Shown: positions 17,269 to 25,975 of the stretch, one piece after another
How the letters are laid out: the number at the start of each line of letters is the position of its first letter
Position numbering within the stretch: position 1 is the stretch's first letter
Origin: JAPWJZ01 sp038247245
GTDB lineage: Bacteria > Pseudomonadota > Alphaproteobacteria > Micavibrionales > UBA2020
Reading direction: 5' to 3'
Assembly: GCA_038247245.1 (NCBI GenBank)
Contig: JBBRVE010000005.1
Location: forward strand, 11,178-75,177
Length of the DNA stretch: 64,000 bases
Translations under genes and position numbers: made by a program
Notes under the pieces: model-generated
Database searches by the model: none
What the model saw: only the letters and a program-made list of their open reading frames with translations
Told to the model about the DNA's origin: nothing

Positions 17269-17790
17269 ATGCCCACAGGTCCACAAGCCACCGCCTTTGG
17301 CGAAGATTTGCTGAAAGAAGTGCAGAAGGCCATGCCCGACATGGACCATGTCAACTGGCTGGCCAGCCGCGCCGACCTGAAACTGGCCGACAGCCAGAAC
17401 CGCACCGCGCTGATGACCGTCATGGGCTGGGGCAATCAGGAACTGATGCAGAAAATGCTGGTGAACGGCGCCGACATCAACCAGAAAGGCGCGCGCGGCA
17501 ATACCGCCGTGCATCTTGCGCTGGCCGGCGGCAACGAACAGACGGCGGCGACCGTGCTGGCCTACAAAGGCAACCTTGCGCAGCCGAACGATGCGGGCAA
17601 GGTGCCGTTCGATTTCGCGGAAGGAAAATTCAAGCCCGATATGATGGCGCGGTTGAGGCAGCGTTTCGAGGAACAGGACCCCGGCATAAGCCGCCGCCGC
17701 GCCTTCAACGCCCATATCGAAAAGCACGGCGTGCGCACCGAAAAACCCACCAAGGCCCCGAAGCCCGCCGTTTTTAAAATCAAACGCTGA
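17269..17790 (+). CDS. Short ankyrin-repeat protein
   Basis: A 173-residue soluble protein with about three ankyrin repeats between residues 25 and 135 (RTALMTVMGWGNQELMQKML, NTAVHLALAGGNEQTAATVL, GKVPFDFAEGKFKPDMMARL). The lysine-rich C-terminus (KHGVRTEKPTKAPKPAVFKIKR) does not contain the EIFNFESRER domain of the ankyrin trio at 7243-10397, so it is a separate lineage. It has its own TTGACA/TAAACT promoter. It lies between chpT and the chemotaxis operon; no link to either is evident. Function unknown. Confidence 0.8.
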   Translation: MPTGPQATAFGEDLLKEVQKAMPDMDHVNWLASRADLKLADSQNRTALMTVMGWGNQELMQKMLVNGADINQKGARGNTAVHLALAGGNEQTAATVLAYKGNLAQPNDAGKVPFDFAEGKFKPDMMARLRQRFEEQDPGISRRRAFNAHIEKHGVRTEKPTKAPKPAVFKIKR

Positions 17791-17794
17791 TCCG

Positions 17795-17810
17795 GCATAC
17801 TGCCGTATGC
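17795..17810. terminator. Hairpin between ankyrin gene and cheA
   Basis: GCATAC/GTATGC stem with a TGCC loop, 4 nt after the ankyrin gene stop. No T-run follows, so termination is uncertain. Confidence 0.35.
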
Positions 17811-17871
17811 AGCACATAATCGAAACTTAATCCTTCTCGTCCATCCTTGTATCTGTGCAAGGAGATCGCGC

Positions 17872-19929
17872 ATGGACGAGCTGATGCAGGAATTCCTGAC
17901 CGACACGACGGAAAAGCTGGGCGCGCTGGACCTCGACCTTGTGCGCCTTGAAAAAAATCCGAATGACGCTGAATTGATCGGGCGTATCTTCCGCCTTGTG
18001 CATACCGTGAAGGGTAATTGCGGGTTCCTCGGCCTGCCGCGTCTTGAAAATGTCACGCATCACGCCGAAAGCGTGCTCAGCCAATACCGCGCGGGCACTG
18101 TGCCCGTCACGACGGATTCAGTATCGCTGATTTTGCAGTCGCTTGACCGCATCAAGGGTATTGTGGGCGGTATTGCCGAAACGGGGGTCGAACCTGCGGG
18201 CGATGACCGCGTGCTGATCGACCTGCTCGACAGGGAAACGGCATCGTGCAAGTCGATGCCCGAAGCGGTGAACGCCTTCAGTGCGGCAATCGACGATTTG
18301 TCGGCAAAATCGCTGCGCATCGGCGTCGATACGCTGGAAGACATGATGACGTTGATGGGCGAATTGGTGCTGGCGCGCAACCAGCTGTTGCCGCATATGC
18401 GCGGCGAATTGCACCAGCCGCTGCACCGGCTGGATAAAACCGTCTCCGCGCTCCAGCAAAGCATGCTGAAGGCGCGCATGCAGCCGGTCGGGAATTTATG
18501 GGGAAAGCTGCCCCGTATCGTGCGCGACATGGCGATCGACCTTGGCAAAAAAATACGCCTCGATATGGCGGGCGGTACGACCGAAATTGACAGGCAGGTG
18601 CTGGAACTGATCCGCGATCCGCTGACGCATCTGCTGCGCAATGCCGCCGACCATGGCATCGAAAAACCCGCGCTGCGTGTCACGCGCGGCAAATCACCCG
18701 AAGGCGTCATTTTGCTGTCCGCACGGCACGAAGGAGGGCAGGTGGTGATTGATGTCGCCGATGACGGGCGCGGCCTTGATGAAGCGGCGATATTGCAAAA
18801 GGCGATTGAAAACGGGCTGGTGCCCGCAACGCGCGGGCGCAGCCTGACCGCGTCGCAGGTGCAGCAGCTGGTATTCGCGCCGGGGTTCAGCACTGCCGCC
18901 GAAGTCACGGCGCTGTCGGGGCGGGGTGTCGGCATGGATGTGGTGCGCGCCAATATCGAAAAAATCGGCGGGACCGTTGAATTATCGTCTGTCGCAGGCA
19001 AGGGCGCGGTCGTGACCATGCGCATTCCGCTGACGCTCGCCATTATTCCCGCCCTCGTCGTGAAAACGGAGGGCGAAAGATATGCCCTCCCGCGCAGCGC
19101 CATCCGCGAGGTGGTGGCGCTGAAACGCGGCGGCGCGCACCAGATGCAGCGCATCGACCGCGCGAAATTCCTGCCGCTGCGCGGCCAGATGGTGCCGCTG
19201 GTGTCTCTGCAAACAGTCTTCGGCGCGGATGAACTGGCGCCCAGGGCGCTGAACCCTTTTGTGGTGATCCTGCATGTGGGGGGCGGCGGCGTGTTCGGCG
19301 TGATCTGCGATGGCATCGCAACGGCAGAGGAAATTGTGGTGAAGCCGCTATCGCCTGCGCTGCAGCGTTTACGCCTGTTTTCCGGCAATGCCGTGCTGGG
19401 TGATGGCGGCGTGGTGCTGATCCTTGATCCATCGGGCATTGCCCGCGAAGCGAATATAGAACCCGCGCCGAAACCCGTGGCTGCGGAAATGACAATGCTG
19501 GCCGGTAACGGCCGACCCGCGCTGCTTTTCCGCGCGGGTGCCGGGTCTGATCGCGCTGTGCCGCTGGAGTATTTATCAAGGATCGAGCGCATCGATATGT
19601 CGACGGTTCAAAATACCGGTGGACGGCGGGTGATGGCCTATCGCGACGGTTTGCTGCCGCTGATCGCCTATCCGGGCAGTACGCCGACCGGCAAGCGTCA
19701 GCCCGTATTGGTGATCCGCGACGGAGATGCGCAGGCGGGGGTTATTTTCGACAGCGTGCTGGGGGTAGTCGATGCGCTGCCCGATGTCGCGCTGAAACTG
19801 GAAAGCGGATCCGGGTCGCTGGGCAGCGCGCTTGCCGAGGGACAGGCGGTCGATGTGATGGATGCGCCGTGGCTGATCCGCCGCGCGCGCGAAGGGTTGA
19901 TGCATGACCACCCAGATATTGTCATTTAA
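17872..19929 (+). CDS. cheA: Chemotaxis histidine kinase CheA, no P2 domain, two CheW-like domains
   Basis: Autophosphorylates and passes phosphate to CheY and CheB. The 685 residues begin with an HPt domain whose acceptor His is in LVHTVKGNCG (H44). A short linker leads directly to the dimerisation helix (SLRIGVDTLEDMMTLMGELV, about 145) without a P2 CheY-binding domain. The ATPase domain has the N box (LLRNAADHGIE), DVADDGRG and GRGVGMDVV. Two CheW-like modules follow (about 385-525 and 535-680), the second divergent. AAGGAG lies upstream of ATG. First gene of cheA-W-Y-B-R. Confidence 0.93.
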   Translation: MDELMQEFLTDTTEKLGALDLDLVRLEKNPNDAELIGRIFRLVHTVKGNCGFLGLPRLENVTHHAESVLSQYRAGTVPVTTDSVSLILQSLDRIKGIVGGIAETGVEPAGDDRVLIDLLDRETASCKSMPEAVNAFSAAIDDLSAKSLRIGVDTLEDMMTLMGELVLARNQLLPHMRGELHQPLHRLDKTVSALQQSMLKARMQPVGNLWGKLPRIVRDMAIDLGKKIRLDMAGGTTEIDRQVLELIRDPLTHLLRNAADHGIEKPALRVTRGKSPEGVILLSARHEGGQVVIDVADDGRGLDEAAILQKAIENGLVPATRGRSLTASQVQQLVFAPGFSTAAEVTALSGRGVGMDVVRANIEKIGGTVELSSVAGKGAVVTMRIPLTLAIIPALVVKTEGERYALPRSAIREVVALKRGGAHQMQRIDRAKFLPLRGQMVPLVSLQTVFGADELAPRALNPFVVILHVGGGGVFGVICDGIATAEEIVVKPLSPALQRLRLFSGNAVLGDGGVVLILDPSGIAREANIEPAPKPVAAEMTMLAGNGRPALLFRAGAGSDRAVPLEYLSRIERIDMSTVQNTGGRRVMAYRDGLLPLIAYPGSTPTGKRQPVLVIRDGDAQAGVIFDSVLGVVDALPDVALKLESGSGSLGSALAEGQAVDVMDAPWLIRRAREGLMHDHPDIVI

Positions 19930-20365
19930 GGTCGCAGGGCAGCTCTGCGGCATTCCCGCGCTTGACGTGCATGACGTCATCCGTGGCGGGCAGCGGCTGA
20001 CGCCTGTGCCGCGCGCCGCACCTGCCATAATCGGCATCCTGAACCTGCGCGGGCGCATCGCGGTTGCGGTCAGTTTGCGCCGCTATCTGGAATTGCAGGA
20101 TGCGCCAAGACACGCGGCGGGTATGTCATTGGTGATCGAAAACGCCGGAAACCTCTACTGTCTTGCGGTGGATAGCGTGGGCGAGGTATTGTCGTTCGAG
20201 GGGAAGGCAGGGCCGGTGCCGCCGGTTCTGGACGCCAATTGGCGTAAAGTCATGTCCGGTGTCTGGCCATGCGGCGACGCGCTTCTGGCGCAGCTGGATA
20301 TCAGGGGCATGATCGATGCGCTCTGCGTCCCCCAAGATGAACAGATGCCTGCGGGGACATTATGA
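19904..20365 (+). CDS. cheW: Chemotaxis adaptor CheW
   Basis: Couples chemoreceptors to CheA. The 153-residue protein is a single CheW SH3-like fold: FKVAGQLCGIPALDVHDVIR, 'ILNLRGRIAVAVSLRRYLEL' and a C-terminal 'LLAQLDIRGMIDA'. Its start lies 26 nt inside the end of cheA and its last bases overlap cheY in ATGA, so the operon is tightly coupled. No receptor gene is present here, so the partner receptors must be encoded elsewhere. Confidence 0.88.
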   Translation: MTTQILSFKVAGQLCGIPALDVHDVIRGGQRLTPVPRAAPAIIGILNLRGRIAVAVSLRRYLELQDAPRHAAGMSLVIENAGNLYCLAVDSVGEVLSFEGKAGPVPPVLDANWRKVMSGVWPCGDALLAQLDIRGMIDALCVPQDEQMPAGTL

Positions 20366-20727
20366 AGACTTGCCTTATCGTCGATGACAGCAGCATTGTG
20401 CGCCGCCTTGCGACAAAATTGCTGGAGGAAATCGGCTTTGAATGCTCGCAGGCCGAAGACGGCCAGCAGGCGCTGGACGCGTGCAAAATAAAAATGCCCG
20501 ATATCATGCTGCTCGACTGGAACATGCCCGTGATGAACGGCATCGACTGCATGAAATCCTTGCGCGAATTTCCGGGCGGCGAAGACATTAAAATCATTTT
20601 CTGCAGCACCCACAGCGAAATGGCGCAGATACAGGAGGCGCTGGAGGCAGGGGCGGACGAATACATCATGAAACCCTTCGACCGCGATATCCTGAAGACC
20701 AAATTCCGCCAGGTCGGCGTGCTGTAG
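20362..20727 (+). CDS. cheY: Chemotaxis response regulator CheY
   Basis: Single-domain receiver (121 residues) that, when phosphorylated by CheA, acts on the flagellar switch. Acidic pocket D8/D9, phosphoacceptor D52 (LLDWNMPVMNG), Thr/Ser switch in 'CSTHSE' and Lys in 'MKPFD' are all present. Start overlaps the cheW stop. The switch proteins it would bind (FliG, FliN) are encoded at 33217-35210; fliM is not in this window. Confidence 0.92.
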   Translation: MKTCLIVDDSSIVRRLATKLLEEIGFECSQAEDGQQALDACKIKMPDIMLLDWNMPVMNGIDCMKSLREFPGGEDIKIIFCSTHSEMAQIQEALEAGADEYIMKPFDRDILKTKFRQVGVL

Positions 20728-20731
20728 CATC

Positions 20732-21814
20732 ATGCCGAAGTCTGGAAAAAACATTTCCGGTATCGTGCGCGTGATGGTGGTCGATGATTCAAGCATCGTG
20801 CGCGGGTTCCTGACCCGCTTTCTGGAGGCAGACCCCGCGATCAAGGTGACGGCGGCGGTGCCGAACGGGCAGGCCGCGTTGCAGGAACTGGCGGCGGCCG
20901 CGCCCGATGTCGTGATCCTTGACCTTGAAATGCCGGTGATGGACGGCATCACCGCGCTGCCGTTATTACTGGCGGCAAACCCGACGCTGCCGATTATCGT
21001 CGCATCGACCAAGACGCGTGAAAACGCGGCGCTGGCGCTCAAATGCCTTGCGCTGGGCGCGGTTGATTGCCTTGGCAAACCGAACGTGCATGACCTGTCC
21101 GACCCCGGGCCCTTCCAGGATGAATTAATACAGCGCGTGAAAGTGCTGGGACGATTGCGCGGCAAACCCGCACAGCCTGCGCCTTTTTTTTCGCCCACAG
21201 TACCACTAAGGGTTGTGGAACATGCAGCCGCGCCGGATGCGCCCGCCGCGCTTGGCATTTGCGCATCGACCGGCGGGCCGCTGGCGTTGTTGAAGGTGCT
21301 GGGCGGGTTGTCGCCACTTAGCGTGCCGGTTTTCATCACGCAGCATATGCCCGCGGGTTTCACCGCGCTGCTGGCGGAAAACATTGCGCAATCGACGGGG
21401 CTTGATTGCCGCGAGGCGGTGGATGGCGAAGCGGTGGTGGCGGGCCGCGTCTATGTCGCGCCAGGCAATTACCATTTGACCGTCGAGGGGTTTGACGGGT
21501 TTCGCCGCATATCGCTCAATCAGGAACTGCCCGAACATTTCTGCCGCCCCGCCGCCGACCCGATGCTGCGCAGCCTTGCGGCATCATATGGCGCGGGGCT
21601 GCTCGTGGCGGTGCTGACAGGCATGGGCACCGATGCCGTTGCGGGCGCGCGCGCGGTTGTGGCGATGGGCGGGGCGGTCGTGACGCAGGACGAAGCATCC
21701 AGCGTCGTCTGGGGCATGCCGGGCGCGGTCGTGCAGGCGGGGTTGAGCGCGCAAACGGTATCGCTCGATGATATGGCGGCCACGCTGCTGCGGTGGCTGA
21801 AGGTGGCCGCATGA
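20732..21814 (+). CDS. cheB: Chemotaxis methylesterase CheB
   Basis: Removes methyl groups from receptor glutamates when its receiver is phosphorylated. The 360 residues contain an N-terminal receiver (phosphoacceptor D64 in VILDLEMPVMDG) and a C-terminal esterase domain with the catalytic triad S179 (ASTGGPLAL), H205 (TQHMPAGF) and D301 (GMGTDAVAG). It begins 4 nt after cheY and its stop overlaps cheR by ATGA. Confidence 0.94.
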   Translation: MPKSGKNISGIVRVMVVDDSSIVRGFLTRFLEADPAIKVTAAVPNGQAALQELAAAAPDVVILDLEMPVMDGITALPLLLAANPTLPIIVASTKTRENAALALKCLALGAVDCLGKPNVHDLSDPGPFQDELIQRVKVLGRLRGKPAQPAPFFSPTVPLRVVEHAAAPDAPAALGICASTGGPLALLKVLGGLSPLSVPVFITQHMPAGFTALLAENIAQSTGLDCREAVDGEAVVAGRVYVAPGNYHLTVEGFDGFRRISLNQELPEHFCRPAADPMLRSLAASYGAGLLVAVLTGMGTDAVAGARAVVAMGGAVVTQDEASSVVWGMPGAVVQAGLSAQTVSLDDMAATLLRWLKVAA

Positions 21815-22629
21815 ATTTGCACCCGCAGGATTTCTTACTGTTTATTGATGTGCTGCGCCGTGAATCCGGCCTTGTGCTGGCGCCGGGGCAGGAATATTTG
21901 CTGAAATCGCGGCTGATGCCGGTGGCCGACAGATACGGCGTTGATGACCTTGCGGGGGTGGCGCGTGAAATCCGCATGGGGTCGCCGCAGATTTTGCGTG
22001 ATGTGGTGGAGGCGATGTCGACGCATGAAACATCGTTCTTCCGCGATATGCTGCCGTTCCGCCAGTTGCAGGAAAAGGTGTTGCCCGCCCTGATGCGCGC
22101 GCGTGACGATAAAACCCTGCGCATCTGGTCGGCGGGCTGCGCGACGGGGCAGGAGGTCTATTCGATTGCCATGCTGCTGCATGATATGGGCATCGCCCAT
22201 GCGGGGTGGAAATATGACATTCTTGCGACCGATATCTCGCATCAGGTGCTGGAAAAGGCGAAGGCCGCGAGTTACACCGCGTTCGAGGCACAGCGCGGCG
22301 TGCCCGCCGCAACGCTGCTGCGTCACTTCAACCGCAGCGACGAAGAATGGGTGCTGAAAACACATATCAGCGATGTGGTGAAATTCCGGCAGATGAACCT
22401 ACTGGACGGCGTCGGGCATCTGGGCCAGTTCGACCTGATCCTGTGCCGCAACGTGCTGATCTATTTCGACGCCGCCACGCGCCTTGCCGTGCTGTCCGAT
22501 ATCCGCGCCAGCCTGCGGCGCGATGGCGTGCTGATGCTGGGCGCCGCCGAAACCCCGCCCGCCGAGGCTGCGGGGCTCAAGCTGCTGGACGGCGTGATGG
22601 GCGGGTATATGCGGAGTGATAGTTTTTAA
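21811..22629 (+). CDS. cheR: Chemotaxis receptor methyltransferase CheR
   Basis: Uses S-adenosylmethionine to methylate receptor glutamates. The 272-residue protein has an N-terminal helical domain (FIDVLRRESGLVLAPGQEYL), the 'STHETSFFRD' region and SAM motif IWSAGCATGQEVYSIAM, then 'FDLILCRNVLIYFD'. ATG 21811 overlaps the cheB stop; an earlier in-frame ATG at 21793 lies inside cheB. Last gene of the chemotaxis operon. Confidence 0.93.
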   Translation: MNLHPQDFLLFIDVLRRESGLVLAPGQEYLLKSRLMPVADRYGVDDLAGVAREIRMGSPQILRDVVEAMSTHETSFFRDMLPFRQLQEKVLPALMRARDDKTLRIWSAGCATGQEVYSIAMLLHDMGIAHAGWKYDILATDISHQVLEKAKAASYTAFEAQRGVPAATLLRHFNRSDEEWVLKTHISDVVKFRQMNLLDGVGHLGQFDLILCRNVLIYFDAATRLAVLSDIRASLRRDGVLMLGAAETPPAEAAGLKLLDGVMGGYMRSDSF

Positions 22630-22724
22630 GCATCTATTTATTGTGCGTAGTTACGGTGGGCACTATTATTGAATTACTGCTGCATAGTCTGCAGCGATAT
22701 AGTTCGATCAGAGGGGTAAAGAGC

Positions 22725-23153
22725 ATGGCAGTAACTTGGTATGCGGCGCATGTCATTACGAGCTTTCGCCAAAAAAACACAAAACGGAAATGGATCAATC
22801 TTTGGGAAACTATTTACCTCGTAAACGGAAAGACTCCTTCTCAAGCCAGAAAGAAGGCAGAAAAAATTGGCAAGGATGAAGCTAAGGCAGGAAGTGCTCA
22901 TCTGACAATTGATGGTAAGCCCGGCAAAATGGTGTTTGAGGGAATCCGCAAGTTAATGGAAGTAATGAACTCATATCCAATGGAGATGTCCGAGGAGCGT
23001 CCTAATGACGGGACTGACCTGACCCATTTGGAACTTGGTGTACGCGACGAAAAGGAACTTAAAAAATTAGTCTCGGGGAAGCAGGTATCTGTGGAATATT
23101 ATGACGCAGTCCGCCCTGCAGCTGCTAAAAAGAAGCGCAAGAAGAAAACCTGA
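22725..23153 (+). CDS. DUF4288-like small protein
   Basis: A 142-residue soluble protein of unknown function. The N-terminal half (WYAAHVITSFRQ, then WETIYLVNGKTPSQARKKAE) resembles the DUF4288 family, small proteins starting with a WY-A/S motif. The C-terminus is a lysine run (AAAKKKRKKKT). Third codon positions are clearly AT-richer than in cheR and ctrA on either side, suggesting acquisition. GAGGGG (22711-22716) precedes ATG 22725 by 8 nt; frames starting further upstream lack such a site. A bidirectional terminator separates it from ctrA. Family call moderate. Confidence 0.65.
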   Translation: MAVTWYAAHVITSFRQKNTKRKWINLWETIYLVNGKTPSQARKKAEKIGKDEAKAGSAHLTIDGKPGKMVFEGIRKLMEVMNSYPMEMSEERPNDGTDLTHLELGVRDEKELKKLVSGKQVSVEYYDAVRPAAAKKKRKKKT

Positions 23154-23180
23154 TAGAAATAAATACACGAGGTGAATAAA

Positions 23181-23210
23181 AAAACGGCTGCACGAATGCA
23201 GCCGTTCTTT
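23181..23210. terminator. Bidirectional terminator between DUF4288-like gene and ctrA
   Basis: Perfect 10-bp stem AACGGCTGCA/TGCAGCCGTT (23183-23192, 23197-23206) with loop CGAA; T-rich on both sides (CTTTTC on plus, TTTTTATTC on minus). Confidence 0.85.
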
Positions 23211-23234
23211 TCGGGAAGAACCCTAAAACTTGTA

Positions 23235-23948
23235 TTACGCGTTCGCCGTTTCCTTGCCGGCGGTCGCGCCTGCCGGATCGCGCAGCACATAGCCGCGTCC
23301 CCAGACCGTTTCGATGCAGCCGCCGCCGTCGGGCATAATCTTTTCAATCTTCTTGCGAAGTTTGCAGATGAACACGTCGATGATCTTGACTTCGGGTTCG
23401 TCCATGCCGCCATAGAGGTGGTTGAGGAACATTTCCTTGGTCAGCGTCGATCCCTTGCGGAGCGAGAGAAGCTCGATAATGCCGTATTCTTTCGATGTCA
23501 GGTGCAGCTGCTTGCTGTCAACTTCCACGGTGCGGGCATCCAGATTGACCGTGATCGGGCCGGTCTTGATGACGCTTTGGGCATGTCCCTTGGAGCGACG
23601 GACGATCGCCTGGATACGCGCCATCAATTCACGCTTGTCGAAAGGCTTGGTCAGGTAATCGTCGGCGCCGAAGCCAAGACCCTTCAGCTTGCTGTCGAGT
23701 TCCGACAGGCCGGAGAGAATAAGGATGGGCGTTTCGACCTTCGCCGCACGCAGGCGCTTCAACACTTCATAACCGTCAAGGTCGGGGAGCATAAGGTCAA
23801 GGATGATGATGTCGTATTCGTAGAGCTTGCCGATTTCAAGGCCGTCTTCGCCCATATCGGTCGCATCAACGACATATCCGTCAGACTTGAGCATCAGCTC
23901 GATGCTCTTTGCCGTGGACTGGTCGTCTTCAATAAGCAGCACCCGCAT
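23235..23948 (-). CDS. ctrA: Cell-cycle response regulator CtrA
   Basis: Master transcription regulator of alphaproteobacteria controlling flagellar, division and other cell-cycle genes. The 237 residues contain an OmpR-type receiver with acidic pair D8/D9 and phosphoacceptor D51 (IIILDLMLPDLDG), Lys in 'YLTKPFDKREL', and a winged-helix domain with the conserved 'HLTSKEYGIIELLSLRKG' and 'GGMDEPEVKIIDVFICKLRK'. C-terminal tail ends in Ala (TANA), compatible with ClpXP-type turnover. AAGGGG lies 7 nt before ATG. Three perfect CtrA boxes occur elsewhere in this window. Confidence 0.95.
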   Translation of the reverse strand: MRVLLIEDDQSTAKSIELMLKSDGYVVDATDMGEDGLEIGKLYEYDIIILDLMLPDLDGYEVLKRLRAAKVETPILILSGLSELDSKLKGLGFGADDYLTKPFDKRELMARIQAIVRRSKGHAQSVIKTGPITVNLDARTVEVDSKQLHLTSKEYGIIELLSLRKGSTLTKEMFLNHLYGGMDEPEVKIIDVFICKLRKKIEKIMPDGGGCIETVWGRGYVLRDPAGATAGKETANA

Positions 23949-23959
23949 CGCGTTTCCCC

Positions 23960-24035
23960 TTAATGTTTGCTTAGTGGAGTTGAATCAGTACTTAATCCTT
24001 ACTAACATTATAACATGATCGTTAATAAAGGTTAA
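23960..24035. promoter_or_regulatory. ctrA-fliI divergent control region with CtrA-like sites and a GANTC
   Basis: TTAA-TGTTTGC-TTAG (23960-23974) is one base off the CtrA consensus and overlaps the ctrA ribosome site. TTAATAAAGGTTAA (24023-24036) has two half-sites with N6 instead of N7. A GANTC (GAATC, 23982-23986), the CcrM methylation sequence, lies between them. CtrA autoregulation and CcrM control of ctrA are known in Caulobacter; here they are only suggested. Confidence 0.4.
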
Positions 24036-24151
24036 AAATAGTTCGGGAATTTTAACGATCATGGCGAATTATCGTTTAATATCAAAGAGAAAAACATATT
24101 CATTTTTCATTAAAAAATATGAGATAATCGTAAAAGAAGCGGGGGTTTCTC

Positions 24152-25534
24152 ATGGTTTCGGACCATCATTTCATCGAAAACTTAGGCGAAAGCATCAACG
24201 AACTGGCCGATTACCAGCTGTTTGGCCGAGTCTCCAAAATTCTCGGCATGCTCGTCGAAGTGGGCGGCGTGGAGCGAGAACTCGCGATTGGCGACCGCTG
24301 CAACCTGATGCCACGCGGCGCAGACCCGATCCCCTGCGAAGTTGTCGGTTTCCGCGAAGGCCATGCGCTGGTGATGCCGTTCAAGCCGCTTGACCGCGTC
24401 GGCCTCGGCTGCCGCGCGGAAGTCGGTACGGCGCAGCCCGCCGTATTCCCCAGCAACGCATGGCTCGGCCGCGTCATCAACGCGTTTGGCGAACCGATCG
24501 ACGGCAAGGGCCCGATTTTGGGCGGCGAAGACCACATGCTGCTGAAAAACAAGCCGCCCGCGGCGCATGACAGAAAACGCCTTGGCGAAAAACTCGACCT
24601 CGGCGTACGCGCGATCAACTGTTTTCTCTCGACCGCGCGCGGACAGCGGATGGGCATTTTCGCGGGCTCCGGCGTTGGTAAATCGGTTTTGATGTCGATG
24701 CTGGCGCGTTATACCGAAGCGGAAGTTTCGGTCATCGGCCTGATCGGCGAACGCGGGCGCGAGGTGCAGGAATTCCTTGAAGATGACCTTGGCGTTGAAG
24801 GTTTGAAGAAAAGCGTCGTCATCGTGTCAACGTCGGATGAATCGCCGCTGATGCGCCGTCAGGCCGCCTATATGACGCTCGCCGTCGCCGAATATTTCCG
24901 CGACCAGAACAAACAGGTCCTGTGCATGATGGACAGCGTGACGCGCTTTGCCATGGCGCAGCGCGAAATCGGCCTGTCCGCCGGTGAACCGCCGACATCG
25001 AAGGGTTATCCGCCCACCACCTTCTCCGAACTCGCCAAACTGCTGGAACGCGCAGGGCCGGGCGTGAAGGGCAAGGGCGATATCACCGCCTTTTTCTCCG
25101 TCCTTGTCGAAGGCGACGACCACAACGAGCCGATTTCCGATGCCGTGCGCGGGATCATCGACGGTCACGTCGTGCTGGAACGCGCGATTGCCGATCGCGG
25201 GCGTTATCCCGCCATCAACGTATTACGCTCCATTTCACGCTCCATGCCGCGCTGCCTGACGCCGGAACAGGCGGCATTGGTCGCGCGCGGGCGCGAAATC
25301 ATGTCGACATATGAAGACATGGCGGAGCTGATCCGTCTGGGCGCGTATCGCCGTGGCGCGGACCCCAAGGTTGACGAAGCGATTTTGGTTTATCCGAAGA
25401 TCGAGGCGTTTCTGGCGCAAAAACCGCTTGAAAAAACGTCGCTCGCGGACGGATACAAGCAATTGGCGCAAGTGTTGGGGATGGCGCCCGCAGCGCCGCC
25501 CGCCAAGCCTGCTGCACCGCCCCCCAAGAAGTAG
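24152..25534 (+). CDS. fliI: Flagellar export ATPase FliI
   Basis: Cytoplasmic ATPase of the flagellar type III export apparatus. The 460 residues are F1-beta-like: Walker A GSGVGKS (172-178), 'IGLIGERGREVQEFLE', Walker B 'VLCMMDSVTRFAMAQREIGL' and 'GEPPTSKGYPPT' diagnostic for FliI. The Pro/Ala-rich C-terminus (AAPPAKPAAPPPKK) is an extension. Start ATG 24152 follows a G-rich ribosome site. It forms a two-gene unit with fliJ, transcribed toward and convergent with the large fliF operon. Confidence 0.95.
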   Translation: MVSDHHFIENLGESINELADYQLFGRVSKILGMLVEVGGVERELAIGDRCNLMPRGADPIPCEVVGFREGHALVMPFKPLDRVGLGCRAEVGTAQPAVFPSNAWLGRVINAFGEPIDGKGPILGGEDHMLLKNKPPAAHDRKRLGEKLDLGVRAINCFLSTARGQRMGIFAGSGVGKSVLMSMLARYTEAEVSVIGLIGERGREVQEFLEDDLGVEGLKKSVVIVSTSDESPLMRRQAAYMTLAVAEYFRDQNKQVLCMMDSVTRFAMAQREIGLSAGEPPTSKGYPPTTFSELAKLLERAGPGVKGKGDITAFFSVLVEGDDHNEPISDAVRGIIDGHVVLERAIADRGRYPAINVLRSISRSMPRCLTPEQAALVARGREIMSTYEDMAELIRLGAYRRGADPKVDEAILVYPKIEAFLAQKPLEKTSLADGYKQLAQVLGMAPAAPPAKPAAPPPKK

Positions 25535-25540
25535 TGACGC

Positions 25541-25966
25541 ATGGCCGACCTTTCCGTCCTGATCCGCCTGCATAAACATGAACTCGATGAAAAACGCCGC
25601 GCGCTGGGCGAACTCCACGGCCAGATGGCCGAAATGGAACGTCGCCGCCGCGAGCTGGAGCGCAGTTTCGAGACGGAAAAGGAATCCATCCGCTTGAATG
25701 GCGACGTCCATTTCACCTTCGCCCAATACGCCGAAACCGTCCGTATGCAGCAGCGCAAGATGATCGAGGATGAACAGCAGCTGGAAAAACATATCGAAAA
25801 AGCCAAGGAATCCCTGATGGAAACCTTCAGCGAGCTGAAAAAATACGAGATGACGCAGGAAGAACGCGAGCGTCTGGAGGCCGAAGAACAATCCATCAAG
25901 GAAAGCCGCGAGATGGACGCCATCGGCCTCGAAGGCTTCCGGCGCAAGCAGGACGAACAGAGTTAG
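25541..25966 (+). CDS. fliJ: Flagellar export chaperone FliJ
   Basis: A 141-residue, almost wholly alpha-helical coiled-coil protein (LIRLHKHELDEKRRALGEL, EMERRRRELERSFETEKESI). This size, composition and position 6 nt after fliI identify FliJ, the stalk-like activator and chaperone-escort protein of the export ATPase. Sequence conservation in the family is low, so the call rests mainly on context. It converges with the FliK-like gene, leaving 9 nt between stops. Confidence 0.82.
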   Translation: MADLSVLIRLHKHELDEKRRALGELHGQMAEMERRRRELERSFETEKESIRLNGDVHFTFAQYAETVRMQQRKMIEDEQQLEKHIEKAKESLMETFSELKKYEMTQEERERLEAEEQSIKESREMDAIGLEGFRRKQDEQS

Positions 25967-25975
25967 GCTGCAGAA

